A stretch of DNA of 64,000 nucleotides, from NCBI RefSeq assembly GCF_000017585.1, contig NC_009714.1:1-64000 (forward strand). The letters run 5' to 3'. The notes under the pieces are model-generated. The model had not been told where the DNA came from. It saw only the letters and a program-made list of their open reading frames with translations, and ran no database searches. Shown in pieces: positions 53,075 to 63,017 of the stretch. The translations under genes and the position numbers were made by a program. The stretch's first letter is position 1, and each line of letters starts with the position of its first letter. Source of the DNA: Campylobacter hominis ATCC BAA-381. Its GTDB lineage: Bacteria; Campylobacterota; Campylobacteria; Campylobacterales; Campylobacteraceae.

Positions 53075-53511
53075 TGAAGAAAAATAAACCTATGACCAGA
53101 AGCGAGAATATGGCAAGAGTTAAATGCAAAAACACAAAACCTGAAATTTATCTGAGAAAACTTTTATGGCATATGGGCTTCAGATATAGGGTTAATTATA
53201 AGAAATTGTCCGGAAGCCCTGATATTTACATTCCTAAATACAGAGTTGTCATATTTATAAACGGATGCTTTTGGCATATGCATAAAAATTGCAAACATTC
53301 ATCTATTCCTAAAAGCAATTACGATTTTTTGGAAAAATAAACTTGAAAGAAATGTCAAAAGGGATAATACAAACTACAGAAACTCGAATATATCGGTATT
53401 AAAGCGATAGTAATTTGGGAATGTGAAATTAAACGAATGATAAAAGATGAAGTATATTCCAAAAAAATTATTGATGACATTTTATATAAAATTATAAATA
53501 ATTTATCATAA
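53071..53511 (+). pseudogene. vsr: Very short patch repair endonuclease Vsr, frameshifted
   Basis: The first 89 codons match Vsr: MTRSENMARVKCKNTKPEI, LLWHMGFRYRVNYKKL, SPDIYIPKYRVVIFINGCFW. The frame breaks in a run of six T near 53328. The rest (FWKNKLERNVKRDN, and after another shift GIKAIVIWECEIKRMIKDE) is found downstream to the stop at 53511. Vsr nicks T:G mismatches arising from deaminated 5-methylcytosine, so its presence fits the adjacent cytosine methyltransferase remnant. It overlaps the HpaII-like gene by 4 bp. Confidence 0.87.
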
Positions 53512-53814
53512 ATAGCTGTTGATTGTCGTTATTTTTTGATAAAAATTTTATTTTACATTGTTTTTATTTATTATAGTAAAACTAATTTTTCAGCAAAATA
53601 TACCCGAATTTAAAAAAATTATACTTTAAATTTTAAATAAATGTCATATGAAATTTCATATTGAAAATGAAAATTTTATGGTTCGGTCCTTATAATACAG
53701 TATGATATTCTTAAATTTCGTTAATTGATATAGCTGAAATAAGCATTCATAATTTTATAAAATAAAACTATAAATGCTTAAATATCGTCATTATACATAA
53801 AATTTATTATTAAC
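53512..53814. other. Intergenic gap, 303 bp
   Basis: AT-rich spacer between the vsr remnant and the convergent polyamine gene. I see no gene or clear terminator in it. Confidence 0.5.
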
Positions 53815-55026
53815 TTATACTTCGTATCTTTCACCAGGTTTCATTTCTATAATTTCCCATGGAAGTCCTTGACGATTCAATTCGTCCATAAAAGGTTTTG
53901 CATCGAAATTTTCCATATTAAACACGCCTTTTCCCTGCCATTTTTTTGTGGCGACCATCATCGCGCCTATACAAGCAGGAACTCCTGTCGTGTAACTAAC
54001 TGCTTGTGCACCGGTTTCAGCGAAACTTTCTTCGTGATCGCAGACATTATAAATATAGACCTGCCTTTCTTTGCCGTTTTTAAAACCTCTTATGACACAG
54101 CCTATATTTGTTTTGCCTTTTGTGCGAGGACCAAGAGAAGCTGGATCCGGTAAAAGTGCTTTTAAAAATTGAATCGGAACTATTTTCGTGCCGTTAAAAT
54201 CAACTTCATCGATTCTTAACATTCCTACATTTTTTAGACATCTCATATGTGTGAGATAGCTTTCTCCAAACGTCATAAAAAAGCGAATTTGTTTTAAACC
54301 TTTTATATTTTTTACCAAACTTTCCATCTCTTCGTGATAAAGTAAATAACTGTCCTTGACGCCGATTTTCGGATATTTCCATTTAAACATTATTTCCATA
54401 GGTTTTGTTTCAATCCATTCGCCGTCTTTCCAGTATCTACCGTTTGCGGAAACTTCGCGCAAATTTATTTCAGGATTAAAATTTGTAGCGAAAGCGTATC
54501 CGTGATCACCTGCATTGCAATCCAGAATATCAATATAATTTATTTCGTCAAAAAGATTTTGCATAGCATAAGCACAGTATACATTCGTAACGCCCGGATC
54601 AAAACCTGAGCCAAGAAGCGCCATTACGCCGGCATTTTTAAAATTTTCATCTTTCGCCCATTGCAGTTTATACTCAAATTTTGCTAAATCAGGATGCTCA
54701 TAATTTGCCGTGTCGATATAGTTTATTCCTGCTTTTACGCAAGCATCCATAAGTGTCAAATCTTGATAAGGCAGAGCCAAATTTAGTAAAATTTCAGCCC
54801 CAGTTGTTTTTATCAGTTTTACAACAGCTTCTGTATCGTCCGCATCAATTTGCGCCGTGTCAATGCAAACTCCAACACGTTCTTTTATAAATTTTGCTAT
54901 TTCATCGCATTTGCTTTTTGTTCTGCTAGCAAGCGTGATTTTTGTAAAAATTTCACTGTTTTTTGCGCATTTTACCGTCGCTACGCGACTTACGCCGCCG
55001 GCTCCGATTATTAAAATGTTTGCCAT
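53815..55026 (-). CDS. Carboxy(nor)spermidine dehydrogenase / saccharopine dehydrogenase family
   Basis: 403 residues with an N-terminal Rossmann fold (NILIIGAGGVSRVATVKCA) and the saccharopine dehydrogenase-like domain (GSGFDPGVTNVYCAYAMQ, GDHGYAFATNFNPEINLREV in part). In C. jejuni the homologous enzyme is carboxyspermidine dehydrogenase, which works with a decarboxylase to make spermidine. That role is inferred here; the decarboxylase is not in the window. Single minus-strand gene. Confidence 0.88.
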   Translation of the reverse strand: MANILIIGAGGVSRVATVKCAKNSEIFTKITLASRTKSKCDEIAKFIKERVGVCIDTAQIDADDTEAVVKLIKTTGAEILLNLALPYQDLTLMDACVKAGINYIDTANYEHPDLAKFEYKLQWAKDENFKNAGVMALLGSGFDPGVTNVYCAYAMQNLFDEINYIDILDCNAGDHGYAFATNFNPEINLREVSANGRYWKDGEWIETKPMEIMFKWKYPKIGVKDSYLLYHEEMESLVKNIKGLKQIRFFMTFGESYLTHMRCLKNVGMLRIDEVDFNGTKIVPIQFLKALLPDPASLGPRTKGKTNIGCVIRGFKNGKERQVYIYNVCDHEESFAETGAQAVSYTTGVPACIGAMMVATKKWQGKGVFNMENFDAKPFMDELNRQGLPWEIIEMKPGERYEV

Positions 55027-55176
55027 ATTTTTTCTCCATTTAAAAATTTAGTTTTTATTGTATCAAATTTTGGTTACAATTTTAAACAGCATTACTTTCC
55101 ATTTTTTTTGTTAGAATTTCTTTTAATTTTCTTCTCCCTCCATACAATTTTTAATTTCCCTTTAAGCTCTTTTTTG

Positions 55177-55182
55177 TATAAT
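55177..55182 (+). promoter_or_regulatory. -10 box of the 23S-5S rRNA promoter
   Basis: TATAAT preceded by TG one base away, in a T-rich context, about 360 bp before 23S. It is the best promoter match in the leader. Confidence 0.55.
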
Positions 55183-55445
55183 TACATTTCGCTTTTGCAA
55201 AAAAAGCAAGTTATTTAATTTATCATTGTTAAAAGTCACAATCAAGTTTTAATAAATAAAACAATTTTACAGGAACTTGTTAAAGCTTTAAGCGGTTGAT
55301 TTTAAAGCAAGTTATAAAATTCATTTGTTATCCGAATTTTATGATAAAGATTAAAAAACGGACATATAAAGTTTTAAACTTATTTATATGTTTTTAATCT
55401 CTTTCCGTCTTAATCAAATGCTTAAATATTATAAATTATTTATCT

Positions 55446-55463
55446 TTAACAAGGAAGTGATGC
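55446..55463 (+). repeat. Left arm of the 23S rRNA processing stem
   Basis: TTAACAAGGAAGTGATGC is the exact reverse complement of 58451-58468. Together they close a stem around the whole 23S gene, the usual RNase III substrate in pre-rRNA. Confidence 0.85.
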
Positions 55464-55537
55464 AAATTAGAATATAAAATATTAAAATTCTAAAACAATA
55501 TATAGTTTAAAAGATTTAAATCTTTATAAACTAAAAA

Positions 55538-58445
<2,908 letters not shown>

Positions 58446-58450
58446 ATTAA

Positions 58451-58468
58451 GCATCACTTCCTTGTTAA
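58451..58468 (+). repeat. Right arm of the 23S rRNA processing stem
   Basis: GCATCACTTCCTTGTTAA, complementary to 55446-55463; two further pairs (one G-T, one G-C) extend it to about 20 bp. Confidence 0.85.
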
Positions 58469-58634
58469 GGATAAAAAACAATAACAATAAATCAAAACAA
58501 TTGTTTAATTATTAAAACAGCGAATGGACTTTTAACAATATAAAAAGCAGTGTTTAATAAGAGAATTTAAAAAGATTAAAATAATTAATAAACAGTAAAA
58601 AGCAATATAAAAACAGAATTCTTTTATTTAACAT

Positions 58635-58755
58635 TGCTCCGTGACTATACAGATATGGAAACGCCTTGCTCCATTTCGAACCAAGAAGCTAAGCATATCG
58701 TGGCTGATGATACTCTGTGTTACTCGCAGTTGGAAAGTAGGTCGTTGCGGAGTGT
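58635..58755 (+). rRNA. rrf: 5S ribosomal RNA
   Basis: About 120 nt. The ends pair as CTCCG with CGGAG. The interior shows the 5S signatures CCATTTCGAACC (compare CCATTCCGAAC), GAAGCTAAGC and the loop E region GATGATACT. It lies 190 bp after 23S in the usual order. Confidence 0.92.
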
Positions 58756-59205
58756 GTTAATACTAAAAATCCGAATATTAGTAAATAGCTTCTTCCGATA
58801 CATTTATTTCATTGAAAATAATTAAAATTTTAAAGATATTTAAATCCCTTATGGCCTTAATGAATTTTTGCTCTTGTTTATGTGTTTATTTATATAATGG
58901 TGGTTTGGGTTTTAAAGATGATAAATCTAAGTTATTTTTTAAAACTATAGTCTTAATTAAATTTTAAATAAAAACAATTTTTATCAAAATAAAACAAGGA
59001 CCTTTTTATTGATATCTGGCCTTTAATAAATATTATAATAGATGTAAAATTTATTCAAATTCAGTATTTTTAGAATAGTTAAATTTTACTAAAATTTAGT
59101 AAAAATAGGATGTCTGGTACAGGAAGTAATATCTGAGCTTAAGCACTGTCAAAATTCAAAAAAAGCTTCATTTTTATATTTTTATAGTGTTAATTATGAT
59201 TGAAA

Positions 59206-59398
59206 TTTTATTGCAAGAAAGATTTATTGTGTAGAGTAGTTTTTATTAGTTATATAATGTTCTTATAGAAATAATAAAACTTTATTTTTAGTTGTCTTAA
59301 TATTTTTCTTCCGTATCATCAATTTTCTCTTTTACATCTTTTGACTCTTGGCTCATTTGCTCTAATTTTTTCATACCCATCCATTTCTTGCAATAAAA
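59206..59398. repeat. Perfect 15-bp inverted repeat framing 163 bp
   Basis: TTTTATTGCAAGAAA at 59206-59220 and its exact complement TTTCTTGCAATAAAA at 59384-59398. The enclosed segment has no gene. It could be a miniature inverted-repeat element, a duplicated and inverted gene fragment (both arms read FYCKK), or a recombination scar at the island edge. Confidence 0.6.
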
Positions 59399-59428
59399 AA
59401 AAGACGACTAGATTTTTTTCTAATCGTC
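59392..59428 (-). terminator. Terminator of the methyltransferase-DUF262 cassette
   Basis: On the minus strand GACGATTAGA pairs with TCTAGTCGTC (one G-T pair) around a six-A loop and runs into a T-rich tail. It begins 7 bp after the DUF262-HNH stop codon. Confidence 0.85.
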
Positions 59429-59434
59429 CCTTTT

Positions 59435-60526
59435 CTATTTTGAAGATTTTCTTCTATTACATTCTTTACATAACATCTGGCAGTTTATTGCGTTTGTTTT
59501 CCCTCCCTCAACCCAAGGAGTTATATGGTCTCCCTCCATTTCATTTATCTCAAAATGCTTATTGCACATAGGACAAATTCCTTTTTGTCTTTCATAAGCT
59601 TCTCTTTTCATAGATGGAGTAAAGGCTCTAATATTTAAGTGTTTCTCTTCTCCTGTAATTAAATAAGCATAAATTCCAGATTTTTTTGTTATATCATCAT
59701 CTTGCATTAATTCTTTTATTTTTTCTTCCAATTTTACTGGATCATAAGAATTTTGCTTATATTTATTATATAGTATTCCCCACTCAATTCCTTTTTGTTC
59801 ACTTCTATAGTTAGTGAATAATGTTTTTACCCAATTGATAACTGATTGAAAATATAGCCATAATTCAGTTGCATTAGTTTCATTCTGTTTTCTAGCCATA
59901 TATACTTCGATTTCTATAGAATCTCTATCAGTTATCCAGCGTAATGCAGTTTCTAAATACTCTTGTCTTATTGAAGTGCCTTTTAAATAATCACTAGCTA
60001 TTTGGTATGCAGGACATGATGTTTTAGAAAAATATTTTTTCGCTTCGGTTGTCCAAGGTCCAGCATATACTGCATTTCTTAATTCTTGGTCCGTAAGTTT
60101 CTCGCCAGCTATATTTATCGTCCTAAACCAGTCTAGTTTTTCACTATCAGTCCCCTCGCAAATGTAGATCATTAATTTATAATTAAGAATTTCATCTTGC
60201 TTATCTTTAGTTAAATTGTGAAAATATTTTTTGTTATATGAAAAATCTCCATTAACATATTGGCAGATACTTATCGTCCTTTGTTGACCATCAAGAACCT
60301 CATAACAATCATCGTCATTTTTAACCCAATACATAACATTTAGCGGAAAATTCTTAGTTACAGTATCAATAACTGAATCTCTTTGTTTATCCTTATAAAC
60401 AAATTCTCTTTGATACTTTGGTCTTATATTTAATTTTCCATCAAACCCATATACACCCTCTTCCGCTCTATAAGAATAGCCTTTTACAACATCTCTTATT
60501 GGAATTTCCATTAGTTTAATATCCAT
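59435..60526 (-). CDS. DUF262-HNH nuclease (GmrSD/SspE-like restriction component)
   Basis: 363 residues. The N-terminal DUF262 domain has IRPKYQREFVYKDKQRDSVI (33-52) and the hallmark LDGQQRT (78-84), a ParB/Srx-like nucleotide-hydrolysing motif in GmrS and SspE. The middle is helical. The C-terminus (about 316-363) is an HNH treble clef: CPMCNKHF, EGDHITPWVEGG with the catalytic His, then an Asn and CKEC. It lies 2 bp after an adenine methyltransferase gene. Probably the cutting component of a modification-linked defence system; this is inferred from domains and context. Confidence 0.85.
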   Translation of the reverse strand: MDIKLMEIPIRDVVKGYSYRAEEGVYGFDGKLNIRPKYQREFVYKDKQRDSVIDTVTKNFPLNVMYWVKNDDDCYEVLDGQQRTISICQYVNGDFSYNKKYFHNLTKDKQDEILNYKLMIYICEGTDSEKLDWFRTINIAGEKLTDQELRNAVYAGPWTTEAKKYFSKTSCPAYQIASDYLKGTSIRQEYLETALRWITDRDSIEIEVYMARKQNETNATELWLYFQSVINWVKTLFTNYRSEQKGIEWGILYNKYKQNSYDPVKLEEKIKELMQDDDITKKSGIYAYLITGEEKHLNIRAFTPSMKREAYERQKGICPMCNKHFEINEMEGDHITPWVEGGKTNAINCQMLCKECNRRKSSK

Positions 60527-60528
60527 AT

Positions 60529-61584
60529 TTACCTACTCTTTCTTCTTATTAAGACTCTTAAATATTTTTCTACTCCATTTATTATTGGTCTTCCATGAGA
60601 AGTGTTCTCATGCCTAATACCTTTATTTTCTTCTCCCGTATTCATTATTCCAATTAATTCAAACTGATCAGGATTATATTTATGCATAAATGTTATTGGA
60701 ACACCCATATATCCATTATAGTCAATCGGTATTTGAGCTACTTTATCTATATTTATAGCATTATAGTTATCATATTTAGGATACTTTTTTTCATTGTATA
60801 CTTCATATAGCAGAAGGTCTTCATGTCTTTTTTCTATATCTAAATTGGTAAACCAACATATATTACCCATACTTCTCCACTTAATTCCATTTTCATCAAT
60901 TCTAAACCTTGTTTTTCTTGGCTCATAATAATCTGGCACTTGGAACTCCATATCACCTGCATAATATCCTAACCAAATTTTATCTTTTTTTAATAAAGAA
61001 AATATTTCTTTATACGTAATTGCATTTTGATTACCAATTATTAAAAAACTTTTTTTATAAGATATTAACAAATCAACATACTCTCTAAAGAGTGAGAATG
61101 GAGGATTAGTGACTACTATATCAGCTTGTTTCAGCAACTCGATACATTCTTCAGACCTAAAATCCCCATCTCCTTCTAGAAGTGTTACAGTATTTTTGTT
61201 TTGTTGCATTATTTGTCGAATATCTTCAATACCAATTGCACCATCATTATTAACATCCTCTACATTATCAATAATTACTTTATAGGGACTACTTTCGTTT
61301 TTATCTTCAATATAATTAATATCAAATACACTTAATTGTTCGAACTTAATAGACGAAGTACCATAGCAAGTAGCTATTAATCTTTTTAAACCAAGATGAT
61401 TAAAATTATTAGCAAAGTATTTAAAAAAATTGCTTTCATAAGGATCATCACAATTACAAAATACTACCTTATCCTTAAAGTGATTTTTATAATGTCTCAG
61501 TTCTCTTTCAATATCACTTAACTGTGTATAAAATTCATCTTCTTTTGCCTTATTCGCCCTTCGCAAAGCACTATTTCCACTCAT
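60529..61584 (-). CDS. EcoRI-family adenine DNA methyltransferase, copy 1
   Basis: 351 residues of the EcoRI methylase family. It has the N-terminal AKEDEFYTQLSDIERELRHY, the VVFCNCDDPYESNFFKYF segment, the GDGDFRSEECIELL motif and the catalytic TNPPFSLFREY (NPPF at 160-163). A region absent from copy 2 (110-126, DVNNDGAIGIEDI) looks like an EF-hand or dockerin calcium loop. A GTAGGTGAC ribosome site precedes the ATG. It is 10 bp from copy 2 and 2 bp from the DUF262-HNH gene. Confidence 0.92.
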   Translation of the reverse strand: MSGNSALRRANKAKEDEFYTQLSDIERELRHYKNHFKDKVVFCNCDDPYESNFFKYFANNFNHLGLKRLIATCYGTSSIKFEQLSVFDINYIEDKNESSPYKVIIDNVEDVNNDGAIGIEDIRQIMQQNKNTVTLLEGDGDFRSEECIELLKQADIVVTNPPFSLFREYVDLLISYKKSFLIIGNQNAITYKEIFSLLKKDKIWLGYYAGDMEFQVPDYYEPRKTRFRIDENGIKWRSMGNICWFTNLDIEKRHEDLLLYEVYNEKKYPKYDNYNAINIDKVAQIPIDYNGYMGVPITFMHKYNPDQFELIGIMNTGEENKGIRHENTSHGRPIINGVEKYLRVLIRRKSR

Positions 61585-61594
61585 TGTAAGTCAC

Positions 61595-62689
61595 CTACTT
61601 TCTTTTAATAAGTATTCTGGCATAAATACTTGTATATAGTTCTCCAGTTTCACAATCTCTAAAAGCTGGAGTTTTTTTATCTTTAAACTTATTATACTTT
61701 CTATACAAAGTTCCTTTAGCATTGTATGTTATTTTTCCTGTTGATTTTCCATTTTTTAATATTTCCATTTTTTTATTGTTTTTGAAATTGCAGCTTCCTA
61801 CAATTCCTAATTCTACAATTTCAAACTGATTTGGATTATATTTATCTAAAAATGTTATTGGAACGCCCATAATGCCATCGTAGTCCATTGGAATTTCATT
61901 TGTTTTATCAACATTTATAGCATCATAGTTTACATACATAGGATATTTATCCTCAGTATAGTTTTCATATAAAAGAAGATTATCATACCTTTTTTCTATA
62001 TCTAAATTAGTAAGCCATAAACAATTGTTTGTTGATACAATTCTTTCCCCATCTTCATTAATTTTTGTTTCAGTTCCATATAATTCATAATGCTTAGGTA
62101 CTATAAAACCAGATATCCAACGACCCATTCCATTGCCTAACCAAGCTTTATTTTCTTTGATTAATGCAAATATTTCTTTATATGTTAAGCAATTTATATT
62201 TCCTATTACTAGAAACTTTTTGTCGTACTCGACTAATTGACCGATATACTCTCTAAATAACGAAAACGGTGGATTAGTAACTACTACATCAGCCTGTTTA
62301 AGTAACTCAATACACTCTTCAGACCTAAAATCTCCATCTCCTTTTAGATTATTGATTTCAACATTATCAAAATCATTAATGTTGCCATTTCCATTATATT
62401 CTAGCCATATTGCCTCTTCCTTATCATTCATTGAAAATAAATCTATATCTTGATTTTTATAACAAGTAGCCATCAATTTTTTTAATTCCAAATAATCGAA
62501 ATTTAAGTAGAAATATTTAAAAAAATTACTTACCCTTGGATCATCGCAATTACAATAGACTACTTTATCTCTAAAATGAGCCTTATAATATTTCAACTCT
62601 CTTTCTATATCAACAAGTTGAGTATAAAATTCGTCATTTTTATTTTTACTTGCTTTTTTTAAATTTTTATTGTTTGCTTGCCTGCTCAC
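61595..62689 (-). CDS. EcoRI-family adenine DNA methyltransferase, copy 2
   Basis: 364 residues, clearly related to copy 1: NDEFYTQLVDIERELKYY, VVYCNCDDPRVSNFFKYF, KGDGDFRSEECIELL and TNPPFSLFREY (NPPF at 139-142). The two differ most at about residues 75-115 and in the last 70 residues, where target recognition may reside. The start is GTG with an AGAGGA-type site that overlaps the end of the regulator remnant. First intact gene of the cassette. Confidence 0.92.
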   Translation of the reverse strand: MSRQANNKNLKKASKNKNDEFYTQLVDIERELKYYKAHFRDKVVYCNCDDPRVSNFFKYFYLNFDYLELKKLMATCYKNQDIDLFSMNDKEEAIWLEYNGNGNINDFDNVEINNLKGDGDFRSEECIELLKQADVVVTNPPFSLFREYIGQLVEYDKKFLVIGNINCLTYKEIFALIKENKAWLGNGMGRWISGFIVPKHYELYGTETKINEDGERIVSTNNCLWLTNLDIEKRYDNLLLYENYTEDKYPMYVNYDAINVDKTNEIPMDYDGIMGVPITFLDKYNPNQFEIVELGIVGSCNFKNNKKMEILKNGKSTGKITYNAKGTLYRKYNKFKDKKTPAFRDCETGELYTSIYARILIKRK

Positions 62690-62692
62690 TCT

Positions 62693-62893
62693 TTAATCCT
62701 CTAGTATTTGTTTTGATTTGCTAATCTCTATAACATCTTCAATTCTGCAATCCAATGCCAAGCAAATCTTTTTTTAATGACTCTAAATTCACATAAGAGT
62801 TTTTACTCATTCTTGAAACTATGTTACTTGTTATGTTCGCAGCTATTTTTAAGTATTCTTTGTTTGCCATAATGGTTTATAAGAAATTGCCAT
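62693..62893 (-). pseudogene. Cro/CI-type (XRE) regulator, broken
   Basis: The start MAISYKPLW at 62893 is followed, after a small deletion, by KEYLKIAANITSNIVSRMSK and YVNLESLKK. A run of seven A (minus strand) adds one base; skipping it restores ICLALDCRIEDVIEISKSKQ and LED, the standard end of this YozG/XRE family. Such regulators control restriction-modification genes downstream of them. It ends 4 bp before the methyltransferase GTG. Confidence 0.8.
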
Positions 62894-62928
62894 ATTATTA
62901 CCCCTTATCCGTTTAATTGTTAAGATAT

Positions 62929-62934
62929 ATTGTA
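62929..62934 (-). promoter_or_regulatory. -10 box of the regulator/cassette promoter
   Basis: TACAAT on the minus strand, 36 bp upstream of the regulator start codon. GTGACT at 62952-62957 is a partial -35 match at a 17-bp spacing. Confidence 0.5.
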
Positions 62935-62938
62935 TCAT

Positions 62939-62969
62939 AAATAGGCTGATAAGTCACTTTAGCCTATTT
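62939..62969. repeat. Inverted repeat overlapping the cassette promoter
   Basis: AAATAGGCT (62939-62947) and AGCCTATTT (62961-62969), 9-bp perfect arms around 13 bp that include the putative -35. It could be an operator for the Cro/CI-type regulator or a rightward terminator. Confidence 0.5.
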
Positions 62970-63017
62970 TATACTTGTGCTTGCGTTAGTATTTATTGAG
63001 ATAGTCCTTGTTTTTTT

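Larger units (their letters stand above)
55027..55537. other. Leader region of the 23S-5S rRNA unit
   Basis: 511 bp with no coding frame, no 16S rRNA end and no tRNA. It contains the rRNA promoter, a long imperfect hairpin at 55348-55400 (AGATTAAAA with TTTTAATCT, and ACATATAAA with TTTATATGT), and the left arm of the 23S processing stem. Confidence 0.7.
58756..59434. other. Gap between 5S rRNA and the defence cassette, 679 bp
   Basis: No intact gene. It contains weak AT-rich hairpins (for example TTTTACTAAA with TTTAGTAAAA at 59084-59104), a perfect 15-bp inverted repeat (59206-59220 and 59384-59398), and the terminator of the minus-strand cassette. Between the repeat arms the minus strand reads a 25-codon frame, KKLEQMSQESKDVKEKIDD and a few more residues, which may be the end of a lost gene. 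Confidence 0.6.

Noticed and set aside
55027-55537. 16S rRNA 3' end or tRNA-Ala/tRNA-Ile upstream of 23S
   Set aside because: No 16S tail, no tRNA cloverleaf or TTCGA-type T-loop is found in this stretch.
58634-58825. 63-codon frame
   Set aside because: It covers the 5S rRNA gene and has no protein-like features.
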